Assembly: GCF_003590645.1 (NCBI RefSeq)
Contig: NZ_CP031834.1
Span: 2,232,501 to 2,296,500 of the forward strand
DNA from: Mesorhizobium sp. DCY119
GTDB taxonomy: Bacteria; Pseudomonadota; Alphaproteobacteria; Rhizobiales; Rhizobiaceae
Length of the DNA: 64,000 bases
Direction: 5' to 3'
Of this stretch, positions 25,733 through 34,101 are shown in pieces. Each line of letters starts with the position of its first letter. The stretch's first letter is position 1. The notes below the pieces were generated by a model. The model saw only the letters and a program-made list of their open reading frames with translations. It was not told the DNA's origin and made no database searches. The position numbers and the translations under genes were made by a program.

Positions 25733-26536
25733 TCAAGGCAGCCAGTCGGCCAGTTTTGCTTTCCTGACGTCTTGCAATAGGCGGATGAAGCCGTCGGCCT
25801 GATGCTCGGCCGTCAGCTTTCCCTTTTCTGCCGTGGCGATCGCAGCATTGCCGACGACGCCGTGCTTGTTGAGGTCGGTGGCGACCCAGGCGAAGGCATG
25901 CGTGCCGGTCTGGCGCAAAAGGTCGAATTGCTGCTCGGCATTGGCGACATTGGAGACGAAATTCTCGGCCTTGCCCATGTCGACCAGATCAGGCCGGAAA
26001 TGCAGCATCAGCGAGGTCTCGACATCGCCGCCATGGATGCCTTGGCGGTCTTCCAGTTCCGGGTACATGCCTTCCGGCCGGCCGAAACGCTGCCAGCTCG
26101 TTTTCACCGCCAGCATGTCGAAGCGCACGCGCAGCTCGCGCGTGACGATGCCCATGATCTCCTCGTTGCCGCCATGCGAATTGACGACGACGAGCTTGCG
26201 CACGCCAGCCCGCGCGATGGAGACGCCGAGTTCCGTCCAGGCTTCGATCAACGTTGTCGCCGGCAAGGTCAGCGTGCCCGGCGAAAAGAGGTGCTCGTTG
26301 GATTTGCCGACTGCCTGCACCGGCAGGATGCGGATATCGAGATCGTCGGGCAGGCGCGTGATGACGGCGTCCAGCATGCCGTTCATGATGGTGGTGTCCG
26401 TCGAAACCGGCAGGTGAGGCCCGTGCTGCTCGATCGCCGCGACGGGTAGGACAGCGATCGTCCTCTCCGGATCGATCGAGGCATATTCGGTGGTCTTGTA
26501 GTCGCCCCACCAGACGCGTCTTTTTGTTTGGGCCAC
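25733..26536 (-). CDS. Creatininase-family metal-dependent amidohydrolase
   Basis: A 267-residue protein of the creatininase/MftE/ArfB family. Metal-site motifs: AAIEQHGPHLPVSTDT near residues 33-48, NSHGGNEE in the middle and GIHGGDVETSLML later. Members open cyclic amides or deformylate pyrimidine-like nucleotides. The gene converges tail to tail with the phosphatase gene. Together with the RidA gene upstream on the same strand and the divergent cytosine-deaminase operon, a role in N-heterocycle breakdown is plausible but unproven. Confidence 0.85.
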   Translation of the reverse strand: MAQTKRRVWWGDYKTTEYASIDPERTIAVLPVAAIEQHGPHLPVSTDTTIMNGMLDAVITRLPDDLDIRILPVQAVGKSNEHLFSPGTLTLPATTLIEAWTELGVSIARAGVRKLVVVNSHGGNEEIMGIVTRELRVRFDMLAVKTSWQRFGRPEGMYPELEDRQGIHGGDVETSLMLHFRPDLVDMGKAENFVSNVANAEQQFDLLRQTGTHAFAWVATDLNKHGVVGNAAIATAEKGKLTAEHQADGFIRLLQDVRKAKLADWLP

Positions 26537-26566
26537 TGGAAACTCCGAAAAGAGAATAAAGGTTTG

Positions 26567-26692
26567 CGCTGCCCCTCATCCCGCTGCCGCAACCTTCTCC
26601 CCGTATAGCGACGGGGAGAAGGAGGAAGCTCCAGCGTTGACGCCTCCCTCTCCCCGTTTTTCACGGGGAGAGGGTAAGGGTGAGGGGCAGCG
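26567..26692. repeat. REP-like double-hairpin element, copy A
   Basis: Outer arms GCGCTGCCCCTCA and TGAGGGGCAGCGC enclose two hairpins, CCTTCTCCCCGT/ACGGGGAGAAGG and CCCTCTCCCCGT/ACGGGGAGAGGG. Three more copies lie in this window (30066, 34102, 61514). It lies between the creatininase-family gene and ridA, both minus-strand. Confidence 0.85.
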
Positions 26693-26735
26693 CCAATCTC
26701 TGGATCATTTAACGATAGAGCGAAGCGCTGTCGAC

Positions 26736-27119
26736 TTACCCAGCCGCGATCACCTCGATCTCGACGTTGAACTCCGGCCGGGCGAAGCCGGAAACAATCA
26801 TCAGCGTCGAAGCCGGCGCCGGATCAGAAAACAGCCGGTCACGCACGTCCATATAGGGCCGCAGATGCGCGCTGTCGGTGACGAAGGCGTTGATGCGCAC
26901 GATGTCCTTCAGCGTCAGGCCGGCCTCGCCGAGAATTGCCGCGATATTGCCGAAGCAGAGCTCGGCCTGCGCGCCGGCATCCTCGGGGATCGCGTCATCC
27001 GGCCCAATGCCGAGCTGGCCGGAGCATAGGACAAGGCGCTTGCCTGCCGGCACTTCGACGCCGTGGCTGTAGCGCGCAAAGGGCGGTTTTATCGTTTTCG
27101 GGGTGAGGAATCTGAACAT
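26736..27119 (-). CDS. RidA-family protein (YjgF/YER057c/UK114)
   Basis: A 127-residue RidA-superfamily protein with the usual compact fold: LVLCSGQLGIGPDD, a central QAELCFGNIAAILGEAGLTLKDIVRINAFVTD block (shown here only by its ends, about 50-82), and the C-terminal signature ASTLMIVSGFARPEFNVEIEVIA. RidA proteins hydrolyse reactive enamine/imine intermediates; RutC is a pyrimidine-pathway member. The arginine expected late in true RidA is in GFARPE. It is divergent from the ABC transporter/cytosine deaminase operon. Confidence 0.88.
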   Translation of the reverse strand: MFRFLTPKTIKPPFARYSHGVEVPAGKRLVLCSGQLGIGPDDAIPEDAGAQAELCFGNIAAILGEAGLTLKDIVRINAFVTDSAHLRPYMDVRDRLFSDPAPASTLMIVSGFARPEFNVEIEVIAAG

Positions 27120-27295
27120 GAAAATCTCCGGGTCGACGCAAGCCTAGATCGGTTGAGCATCACGCTTCAAGCCATTGTGCATGCTTTCCAACCATGATGG
27201 ACAGACGCCCGGAAAATGGGCACGATGCCGGGTGAAATGGCACAAGCGCGCCGCTGGAATTGCACGATGGCGTCATCATCCATGCAAACAGCCAA

Positions 27296-27311
27296 TGGCA
27301 TACGTCTTGCT
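27296..27311 (+). promoter_or_regulatory. Candidate sigma-54 (RpoN) promoter
   Basis: TGGCATACGTCTTGCT fits the TGGCAC-N5-TTGCW consensus with the GG and GC elements at exact -24/-12 spacing. It stands 55 bases before the substrate-binding protein gene. Upstream, an imperfect dyad (TTGCA at 27260 with TGCAA near 27287) could bind an activator such as NtrC. RpoN control suits a nitrogen-scavenging operon. The 27120-27295 part otherwise shows nothing distinct. Confidence 0.5.
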
Positions 27312-27365
27312 TGAAGACTTTGTTACCCGGCGACAATCGCGCGGGCCGAAACAGGGGTGTTGTCG

Positions 27366-28370
27366 ATGAACAGGAAATTCTGCTTCTCCGTCGGCGTGAT
27401 CGCGCTTCTTGGCGCTTCCGCTTCGACCGCACTGGCAGCCGAAAAGATCACCTACATGACCAACTGGTTGGCCCAGGCCGAGCATGGCGGCTACTATCAG
27501 GCGGTTGCCGACGGCACCTATGCCGCCTGCGGCCTGGACGTCACCATCCAGCAGGGTGGACCGCAGGTTAGCGGCCGGCCGCTGCTTCTGGCCGGCAAGA
27601 TCGATTTCTACATGGGCGGCAACCTGTTGCAGGCGTTCGATGCCGTGCAGCAGAACATTCCGCTGCGCATCGTTGCTGCTTCCTTCCAGAAGGAGCCGCA
27701 GGTGGTCATGTCCCATCCGGGGCAGGGTCTCGACAAATGGGAAGACCTGAAGAACGCCGACCAATACATCCTGGGCGACGAGGGCGCGCAGAGCTTCTTC
27801 CAGTGGATGATCACCGAATTCGGCTTCGATCCCGCAAAACGCGTGCCCTATACCTTCAATGCCGCGCCCTTCATTGCCAATACGAAGTCCATCCAGCAGG
27901 GCTACGTCACCTCGGAGCCTTTCGCGGTGGAGAAGGAAGGCGGCTTCAAGCCCAACACCTTCCTGCTAGCTGATTACGGCTTCAGCACCTACGCGACCAC
28001 GATCGAGGCGATGCAGGACACGATCGACAAGCGGCCGGAAGTGGTAAAATGCTTCGTCGATGGCTCGGCCAAGGGCTGGTACAATTATCTCTACGGCGAC
28101 AACAAGGCCGCCAACGAAGCGATCAAGAAAGACAATCCCGACATTACCGACGAGCAGATCGCGTTTTCGATCGAGCAGATGAAGAAGTTCGGCATCGTCG
28201 ATTCGGGCGACGCGGAAAAGCTCGGCATCGGCGCCATGACCGACGAGCATATCGCAGGGTTCTACGCCAAGATGGTCAAGGCCAAGGTCATCCCCGAAGG
28301 CCTCGATATCAAGAAGGCCTACACGCTCGATTTCGTCAACAAAGGCGTGGGGCTCGACCTGAAGAAGTGA
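27366..28370 (+). CDS. ABC transporter substrate-binding protein, NMT1/THI5-like
   Basis: A 334-residue periplasmic binding protein. The signal peptide is residues 1-24 (MNRKFCFSVGVIALLGASAS, then an ALAAE cleavage region). The mature part opens with KITYMTNWLAQAEHGGYYQAVADG, the NMT1/THI5-family ligand-binding start seen in hydroxymethylpyrimidine and pyrimidine importers. The family covers ThiY, riboflavin-related and taurine-type proteins, so the ligand is probably a planar N-heterocycle. The ATG at 27366 follows AGGGG by eight bases; earlier GTG and TTG codons are less likely. Confidence 0.9.
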   Translation: MNRKFCFSVGVIALLGASASTALAAEKITYMTNWLAQAEHGGYYQAVADGTYAACGLDVTIQQGGPQVSGRPLLLAGKIDFYMGGNLLQAFDAVQQNIPLRIVAASFQKEPQVVMSHPGQGLDKWEDLKNADQYILGDEGAQSFFQWMITEFGFDPAKRVPYTFNAAPFIANTKSIQQGYVTSEPFAVEKEGGFKPNTFLLADYGFSTYATTIEAMQDTIDKRPEVVKCFVDGSAKGWYNYLYGDNKAANEAIKKDNPDITDEQIAFSIEQMKKFGIVDSGDAEKLGIGAMTDEHIAGFYAKMVKAKVIPEGLDIKKAYTLDFVNKGVGLDLKK

Positions 28371-28386
28371 GCCCGGCTCCGGCGTA

Positions 28387-29196
28387 ATGGTTCCATCGAC
28401 AACAGTACCGGGCATGGAAGGCAGCGGAAAACCGCTGCTTTCTCTGCGCGCCGTGGGAAAGACCTTTTCCAACGGCGTGACCGCGCTCAGCAATGTCGAC
28501 ATGACGATCCGGGAGGGCGACTTCCTCAGCCTGCTCGGTCCGTCCGGCTGCGGCAAGTCGACGGCGCTGCGCATTATAGCCGGCCTGACCGCGCCGACCA
28601 CCGGCACGCTGGACTGGTCGCGCAAGCCCGGCGAGGAAAGCTCCGTCGGCTTCGTTTTCCAGGAGCCGACGCTGCTGCCCTGGGCCAGTGTGTTAGACAA
28701 TGTCTGGCTGCCGCTGCGGCTGAAGGGCGTTTCACGAAGCGATGCCGCACCGGCGGTTTCGCAGCTTCTTGAGCGCGTTCACCTGTCGGGCTTCGAAAAT
28801 GCCGTGCCGCGCGAGCTTTCCGGCGGCATGAAGATGCGCGTGTCGATAGCCCGCGCACTGGTGACCAAGCCGCGTGTGCTGCTGATGGACGAGCCTTTTG
28901 CGGCGCTCGACGAAATCACGCGCTTCAAGCTCAACAACGATCTCCTCGAGCTCTGGCAGGACGAACGCTTCACCACGGTCTTTGTCACGCACAGCGTCTT
29001 CGAAAGCGTCTTTCTTTCCAACCGCATCGTCGTCATGGCCGCGCGTCCGGGCCGGGTGTTTCAGGAGGTCGAAGTCGACGCGCCCTATCCGCGCGATGAG
29101 GCGTTTCGCACGTCGCCCGCCTACGCCGCCCTATGCCGGCAGGCCTCCGATGTGCTGGTCAGCGCGATCAATTCCACGCATGGAGCGGCGGCATGA
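28387..29196 (+). CDS. ABC transporter ATPase of the NitT/TauT (SsuB/TauB) family
   Basis: A 269-residue ATPase. Walker A GPSGCGKST is near residue 57, Q-loop in FVFQEPTLLPWASVLDN, signature LSGGMKMRVSIARAL, Walker B RVLLMDEPFAALDEITR. It energises the importer formed with the neighbouring binding protein and permease. It starts 16 bases after the binding-protein gene and overlaps the permease by four bases. The ATG at 28414 is an alternative start nine codons later. Confidence 0.93.
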   Translation: MVPSTTVPGMEGSGKPLLSLRAVGKTFSNGVTALSNVDMTIREGDFLSLLGPSGCGKSTALRIIAGLTAPTTGTLDWSRKPGEESSVGFVFQEPTLLPWASVLDNVWLPLRLKGVSRSDAAPAVSQLLERVHLSGFENAVPRELSGGMKMRVSIARALVTKPRVLLMDEPFAALDEITRFKLNNDLLELWQDERFTTVFVTHSVFESVFLSNRIVVMAARPGRVFQEVEVDAPYPRDEAFRTSPAYAALCRQASDVLVSAINSTHGAAA

Positions 29197-30044
29197 CCGC
29201 TGTCGAAAGCCCCGTGGCAACGCTCGATCCCGAGGAAGCGCGGCGCCTCCGGCGGGAACGGCTGGAGCGCATCGGCAGCTGGGTTCTGCCGCTGGCGATC
29301 ATGGTTCTGGCGATCTGGCTGTGGGACCGCATCTGCGTCTGGAACGAGATCCCGCAATATATCCTGCCGCGGCCGGGCGTGGTGCTGCAGACGCTGCACA
29401 ACGATGCCGGTCTGCTGTTCGGATCCCTGCTGGTGACGCTGCGCATCACCTTTCTCGGCCTGCTTCTGGCGGTTGTCGGTGGTGTCGGGCTTGCGGTGCT
29501 GTTTGCCCAGTCGAAATGGGTGGAGATGTCGCTCTTCCCCTTCGCCATCGTGCTGCAGGTCACGCCGATCGTCGCGATCTTTCCGCTGATCAACATCTAT
29601 GTCGACAACCAGACGGCCAAGCTGCTGCTCTGCGCCTGGATCGTTGCCTTTTTCCCGATCCTGTCCAACACCACGCTCGGGCTGAACTCGGTCGACCGCA
29701 ATCTGCGCGACCTGTTCCGGCTCAACGGCGCGACGCGCTGGCAGGAGCTCTGGCATCTGCGCCTGCCGGCGGCGATGCCCTATTTTCTCGGTGGCTTGAA
29801 GATCGCCGGCGGCCTGTCGCTGATCGGCGCGGTGGTGGCCGAGTTCGTCGCCGGCGCTTCCGGCCAATCGTCGGGGCTCGCCTCGCGCATCATCGAGGCG
29901 GGCTACCGGCTCAACGCACCGAGATTGTTCGCAGCGCTGATCCTGATCTCGCTTGCCGGTATCGTCATCTTCCTCGTGCTTTCGCTGGTGTCGCATCTCA
30001 TCCTGCGGCGCTGGCACGAAAGCGCGCTGAAGCAGGAGCGGTAG
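29193..30044 (+). CDS. ABC transporter permease of the NitT/TauT family
   Basis: A 283-residue inner-membrane permease with about six helices. The cytoplasmic coupling EAA loop is visible as LFRLNGATRWQELWHLRLPAAMPYFLGGLKI (about 170-200). The ATG at 29193 overlaps the ATPase stop (ATGA), giving MTAVESPVATLDPEEARRLR as N-terminus. A long perfect hairpin separates it from the amidohydrolase gene, so transporter and enzyme genes may be expressed at different levels. Confidence 0.92.
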   Translation: MTAVESPVATLDPEEARRLRRERLERIGSWVLPLAIMVLAIWLWDRICVWNEIPQYILPRPGVVLQTLHNDAGLLFGSLLVTLRITFLGLLLAVVGGVGLAVLFAQSKWVEMSLFPFAIVLQVTPIVAIFPLINIYVDNQTAKLLLCAWIVAFFPILSNTTLGLNSVDRNLRDLFRLNGATRWQELWHLRLPAAMPYFLGGLKIAGGLSLIGAVVAEFVAGASGQSSGLASRIIEAGYRLNAPRLFAALILISLAGIVIFLVLSLVSHLILRRWHESALKQER

Positions 30045-30065
30045 TGATGATCCTGCTCGCATTTC

Positions 30066-30197
30066 GCTGCCCCTCATCCCCCTGCCGGGACCTTCTCCCC
30101 GTGAACGGGGAGAAGGGGGCTAGCCGCAGCGCCTCCACTTCTCCTTCTCCCCGTCACTATACGGGGAGAAGGTCCCGGCAGGGGGATGAGGGGCAGC
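30066..30197. repeat. REP-like double-hairpin element, copy B, with perfect 37-bp arms
   Basis: Arms 30066-30102 and 30161-30197 are exact reverse complements over 37 bases, the longest perfect arms among the four copies. The right arm ends with GAGGGGCAGC one base before the ATG of the amidohydrolase gene, so the only Shine-Dalgarno-like sequence of that gene is inside the stem. Confidence 0.9.
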
Positions 30198-30198
30198 A

Positions 30199-31503
30199 AT
30201 GACATCTATCCAGATACCCACCTCCGGCAACTACACCCTCGTCAATGCCCGAGTGCACTCCTCACTCACGCCCGACTTTGCCGCATCCTTCGACGCAGAC
30301 GGCTTTGCGCTCGCCGACATTTCGGTCACGGGCGGGAAGATCGCCATCATCAACGCAACTGAGCTAGCCGCCGACGCCATCGACCTCAAAGGCCGCATCG
30401 TCCTGCCGTGTTTCGTCGATTGCCACACCCATATCGACAAGGGCCACATATGGCCGCGAACGCCGAACCCGGACGGTTCCTTTCCGGGCGCGCTGGTCGC
30501 GACGGGAAACGACCGCGCTGCGCGGTGGACTGCCGAGGATGTCGCGCGGCGCATGGATTTCTCCCTGCGCGCGGCCTACGCCCACGGCACCAAGGCGCTG
30601 CGCACCCATATCGACAGCGTGCCGCCCCAGGAAGAAATCTCCTGGCCGGTTTTCGAGGAGATGCGCGAGCGCTGGAAAGGTCGCATCGAGCTGCAGGGAG
30701 CCTGCCTGCTCGGCATCGATGGCGTGCGCGACGCGGCATGGTTCGAGCGGTTGGCGAAGCAGGTGGCGGCTGCCAAAGGCGTGCTCGGCGCGGTCGCCTA
30801 TATGGTGCCCGACCTCGATGAACTGCTCGACCGCATGTTCCGCACTGCGATCGATCTCGGCCTAGATCTCGATTTCCATGCCGACGAAACTGCCGATATC
30901 TCCGCGGTCGGGCTGAAAAAGATCGCCGAAGCCGCATTGCGCCATCGCTTCACGGGAAAAATCCTCGTCGGCCATTGCTGCTCGCTGGCGCGCCAGCCGG
31001 ACGCCGAGGTGCTGGACACGCTCGACAAGGTGGCGCGCGCCGGCATTGCGGCGGTGTCACTGCCGATGTGTAATCTCTACCTTCAGGATCGCCGTCATGA
31101 TGGCACCACGCCACGTTGGCGCGGCGTGACGCTGCTGCACGAGATGAAGGCGCGGGGCATCCCGGTTTCCGTCGCCTCCGACAACACGCGTGATCCCTTC
31201 TATGCCTATGGCGATCTCGACATGCTGGAGGTCTATCGCATGGCGACGCGCATCCTGCATTTCGACCACCCGGTGAGTGACTGGCCGAAATCGGTCGCGG
31301 CGACGCCGGCAGAGGTGATGCGGCTCGACGGGGTGGGCGGCTTAAGCGTCGGCGATGCCGCCGACTTCATTGTCTTCAAGGGCCGAAGCTGGACCGAACT
31401 CCTGTCGCGGCCGGAATCGGACCGCATCGTCGTCCGCAATGGCAAGGCCATCGCGCGCGAACTGCCCGACTATGCCGAACTCGACGACCTGATGGTGACC
31501 TGA
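30199..31503 (+). CDS. Cytosine-deaminase-like metal-dependent amidohydrolase
   Basis: A 434-residue amidohydrolase-superfamily enzyme of the cytosine deaminase (CodA) group. Metal ligands appear in order: CFVDCHTHIDKGH (HxH), LRTHIDSV, the catalytic LDFHADET with metal histidine and Glu, LVGHCCSLA, and the late aspartate in VASDNTRDPF. CodA-like proteins deaminate cytosine, isocytosine, creatinine-like or isoguanine substrates. Its partner ABC importer and FAD oxidase suggest a catabolic route for an imported N-heterocycle. Confidence 0.88.
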   Translation: MTSIQIPTSGNYTLVNARVHSSLTPDFAASFDADGFALADISVTGGKIAIINATELAADAIDLKGRIVLPCFVDCHTHIDKGHIWPRTPNPDGSFPGALVATGNDRAARWTAEDVARRMDFSLRAAYAHGTKALRTHIDSVPPQEEISWPVFEEMRERWKGRIELQGACLLGIDGVRDAAWFERLAKQVAAAKGVLGAVAYMVPDLDELLDRMFRTAIDLGLDLDFHADETADISAVGLKKIAEAALRHRFTGKILVGHCCSLARQPDAEVLDTLDKVARAGIAAVSLPMCNLYLQDRRHDGTTPRWRGVTLLHEMKARGIPVSVASDNTRDPFYAYGDLDMLEVYRMATRILHFDHPVSDWPKSVAATPAEVMRLDGVGGLSVGDAADFIVFKGRSWTELLSRPESDRIVVRNGKAIARELPDYAELDDLMVT

Positions 31504-32906
31504 TGGACATTGCGGCGCTGAAGCGCGAACTCGACGGCCTGAAGATCGAAGACAATCCGGCGATCGTGCAGCAGAAGAGCCGCGATTTCTACTGGTACAG
31601 CCCTGTTCTGAAGCGCCAGCTCGAAAACGTAACCGCCGATCTTGTCGTCTCGCCCAGGAACCAGGGCGAGGTCGTGCGCGTGCTTGCCGCCTGTCACCGC
31701 CTCGGCATTCCGGTGACGCCGCGCGGCACCGGCACCGGCAATTATGGTCAGGCCATGCCACTGTCGGGTGGCGTTGTGCTGTCGCTCGCCGAGATGAGCG
31801 AGATCACCACGATTGCACCGGGGCGCGTCATTTGTGGGCCGGGCGCCATCCTCGCCGATATCGACCGGGCGACGCGCGCGCATTCAGGCCAGGAACTGCG
31901 CCTGCATCCCTCGACCTACAACACCGCTTCCATCGGCGGTTTCATTGCCGGCGGCTCAGGTGGGGTCGGCTCGATCAATTTCGGCGGCTTGCGCGATTTC
32001 GGCAATGTCATTCGCCTGCTCGTCGTCACCATGGAGGCCGAGCCGAAGGTGCTCGACCTCACCGGCGAGGACCTGCACAAGGTCACCCATGCCTATGGCA
32101 CCAATGGCATTATTGTCGAAGTCGAGATGCCGCTGACGGCGTCCTATGACTGGATCGACGTGATCGTCGGTTTCGACAGTTTCATCGGGGCGGCGCGCTA
32201 CGGCAATGCGCTCGCCTGCCAGGACGGGCTTTTGACCAAGCTCATCACGCCGATCGCGGCACCGGTGCCGCAGGATTATTTCAAACGCCACCAGCGCTTC
32301 TTCCGGCCGGGGCAGAGCATCTGCCTCGCCATGGTCGCGCCGCAGTCGCTCGATGCTTTTCTGGCCTTCACGCGCCGCGAGGGCGGGGAAGTCGTGATGA
32401 ACGCAGCCAGCATGTCGGAGGCGGAGAAAAAGGGCCTGCCGCCGGCCTTCGAGCTTGCCTGGAACCACACGACCTTGCGGGCGCTGCGCGTCGATCCCGC
32501 GATCACCTACCTCCAGTCGCTCTACCCATTCCCGAACCAGCTGGCTCTGGTCGAGAAAATGGACGCGATGTTTCCGGGCGAGGTGTTTTCCCATCTCGAA
32601 TTCGTACGCTTCGACGGCAACATCACCTGTTTCGGCCTGCCGCTGGTGAAATTCACCAGCGAAGAACGGCTCGATGAGATCATTCGCTTGCATGAGGAGA
32701 ATGGCTGTCCGATCTTCAACCCGCACCGCTACACGCTGGAGGAGGGCGGCATGAAGCAGACGGACGATATTCAGCTCGCCTTCAAGCGCGAGGCCGACCC
32801 GCAAGGACTGCTCAATCCCGGCAAGATGATCGCCTGGGAAAATCCCGACTACGACTACCGGTCGGGCAAGACCTTTCTGTTCAAGGGTTTGCAGCGGGCG
32901 GGTTGA
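31503..32906 (+). CDS. FAD-binding oxidoreductase, GlcD/VAO type
   Basis: A 467-residue flavoprotein. The PCMH-type FAD domain is at about residues 40-215 with VTPRGTGTGNYGQAMPLSGG and STYNTASIGGFIAGGSGGVGS as flavin-binding stretches; no histidine or cysteine for covalent FAD is evident. A substrate domain follows, and the end ADPQGLLNPGKMI is typical of D-lactate/glycolate-type oxidases. The start overlaps the amidohydrolase stop by one base (TGATG). It probably oxidises the ring product or a hydroxyacid from it. Confidence 0.87.
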   Translation: MDIAALKRELDGLKIEDNPAIVQQKSRDFYWYSPVLKRQLENVTADLVVSPRNQGEVVRVLAACHRLGIPVTPRGTGTGNYGQAMPLSGGVVLSLAEMSEITTIAPGRVICGPGAILADIDRATRAHSGQELRLHPSTYNTASIGGFIAGGSGGVGSINFGGLRDFGNVIRLLVVTMEAEPKVLDLTGEDLHKVTHAYGTNGIIVEVEMPLTASYDWIDVIVGFDSFIGAARYGNALACQDGLLTKLITPIAAPVPQDYFKRHQRFFRPGQSICLAMVAPQSLDAFLAFTRREGGEVVMNAASMSEAEKKGLPPAFELAWNHTTLRALRVDPAITYLQSLYPFPNQLALVEKMDAMFPGEVFSHLEFVRFDGNITCFGLPLVKFTSEERLDEIIRLHEENGCPIFNPHRYTLEEGGMKQTDDIQLAFKREADPQGLLNPGKMIAWENPDYDYRSGKTFLFKGLQRAG

Positions 32907-32916
32907 CGGAGCAGGC

Positions 32917-33498
32917 ATGAACATCCTCGTCCTCTACGCCAATCCGGTCGAGACAAGCTTTGGCGCTGCAGTTCACAGCCTGATCGTTGAACGGTTGAGG
33001 ACGAAGGGACATAGTGTCGACGACTGTGATCTTTATGGCGAAGACTTCGACCCGCGCCTCACGCGCGCCGAGCGCATTGGTTATCACGATGTTCCCGCCA
33101 ACATCGAAAGCGTTCACACCTATGTCGAACGCCTGCGCCGCGCGGATGCGCTGGTGCTCTCCTTTCCTGTGTGGAACTACGGCTATCCCGCTATCCTGAA
33201 AGGCTTTTTCGATCGCGTCTTTCTGCCCGGCGTGTCGTTCAAGCTGGTCGCTGGCCGGACCGTTCCGACGCTCCACAATGTCAAAAAGGTCGCCGCAGTC
33301 ACCACTTATGGCGGCAGCCGGCTCGCGGCGTTTGTTGTCGGCGACCCGCCGCGAAAGATCATCACGCGGGTGCTGCGCGCGACGGTGAAGCCGGGCGCGC
33401 CGGTTTCCTATCTGGCGCATTATTCCATGAACCTCTCGACGCCCGCCTCGCGCGAAAAATTCATGGCTAAGGTCTCGGCCCAGATGGACGCCTTCTGA
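32917..33498 (+). CDS. NAD(P)H dehydrogenase (quinone), flavodoxin-like fold
   Basis: A 193-residue flavoprotein of the NQO1/KefF family. MNILVLYANPVETSFGAAVHS is the FMN/FAD phosphate loop region, FPVWNYGYPAILKGFFDRVF the flavin-ring loop, and a TYGGSRL segment follows. It lies 10 bases after the FAD oxidase gene and overlaps its tandem paralogue by one base. It may recycle reducing equivalents or reduce a quinone-like intermediate of the pathway. Confidence 0.87.
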   Translation: MNILVLYANPVETSFGAAVHSLIVERLRTKGHSVDDCDLYGEDFDPRLTRAERIGYHDVPANIESVHTYVERLRRADALVLSFPVWNYGYPAILKGFFDRVFLPGVSFKLVAGRTVPTLHNVKKVAAVTTYGGSRLAAFVVGDPPRKIITRVLRATVKPGAPVSYLAHYSMNLSTPASREKFMAKVSAQMDAF

Positions 33499-34085
33499 TG
33501 CGGGTGCTGGTGGTCTATTGCCATCCTGTGCCTGAAAGTTTTTGTGCTGCGGTTCGTGATGCGGCGATAGAGGCGATCCACGCCAAGGGCTGCGAAGCGC
33601 GTCTCGTCGATCTCTACGCGGAAAACTTCGACCCCGTCATGCGCGACGACGAGCGGCGATTCTACAATGATCGTCGGCCGCTGGACCCGGCGCTTGAAGC
33701 GCATATCGAGCATCTGAAATGGGCGCAGGCGATCGTCTTCATCTATCCGACATGGTGGTATGGCCTGCCGGCCATGCTGAAGGGTTGGCTCGACAGGGTG
33801 TGGGCGACGGAGGTCGCCTTCGAATTGCCCAAGGGCAAGGGTGCGATCAAGCCGCTGATGACGCATGTGTCGAAGATCGCCGTCATCACCACCTGCGGCG
33901 CTCCGCGCTGGTGGTCACATGTCGTCGGCCATCCCGGCCGCAAGACCATCCTGCGCGGCATTCGCGCGCTCTGCGCCCGGCGCTGCCGCACTATGTTCCT
34001 GGCGCACTATATGATGGATACCTCGACGCCGAAAAGCCGCGAGGCGTTTCTGGGGCAGGTGAGGCGAAAGCTGGCGGCTTTTTGA
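33498..34085 (+). CDS. NAD(P)H dehydrogenase (quinone), flavodoxin-like fold, tandem paralogue
   Basis: A 195-residue paralogue of the preceding protein: MRVLVVYCHPVPESFCAAVRD, IYPTWWYGLPAMLKGWLDRVW, ITTCGAPRW. The two proteins share framework but differ in the flavin-ring loop (FPVWNYGYP against IYPTWWYGLP). They may form a heterodimer or act on successive substrates. Start and stop of the neighbours overlap (TGATG). It is the last gene of the operon; a REP-like element follows. Confidence 0.87.
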   Translation: MRVLVVYCHPVPESFCAAVRDAAIEAIHAKGCEARLVDLYAENFDPVMRDDERRFYNDRRPLDPALEAHIEHLKWAQAIVFIYPTWWYGLPAMLKGWLDRVWATEVAFELPKGKGAIKPLMTHVSKIAVITTCGAPRWWSHVVGHPGRKTILRGIRALCARRCRTMFLAHYMMDTSTPKSREAFLGQVRRKLAAF

Positions 34086-34101
34086 GAGGTTGCAGTGGTC
34101 T

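Noticed and set aside
27238-27266. Second sigma-54-like site TGGCACAAG...TTGCAC
   Set aside because: The distance between the two halves is wrong for a -24/-12 promoter; only the site at 27296-27311 has correct spacing.
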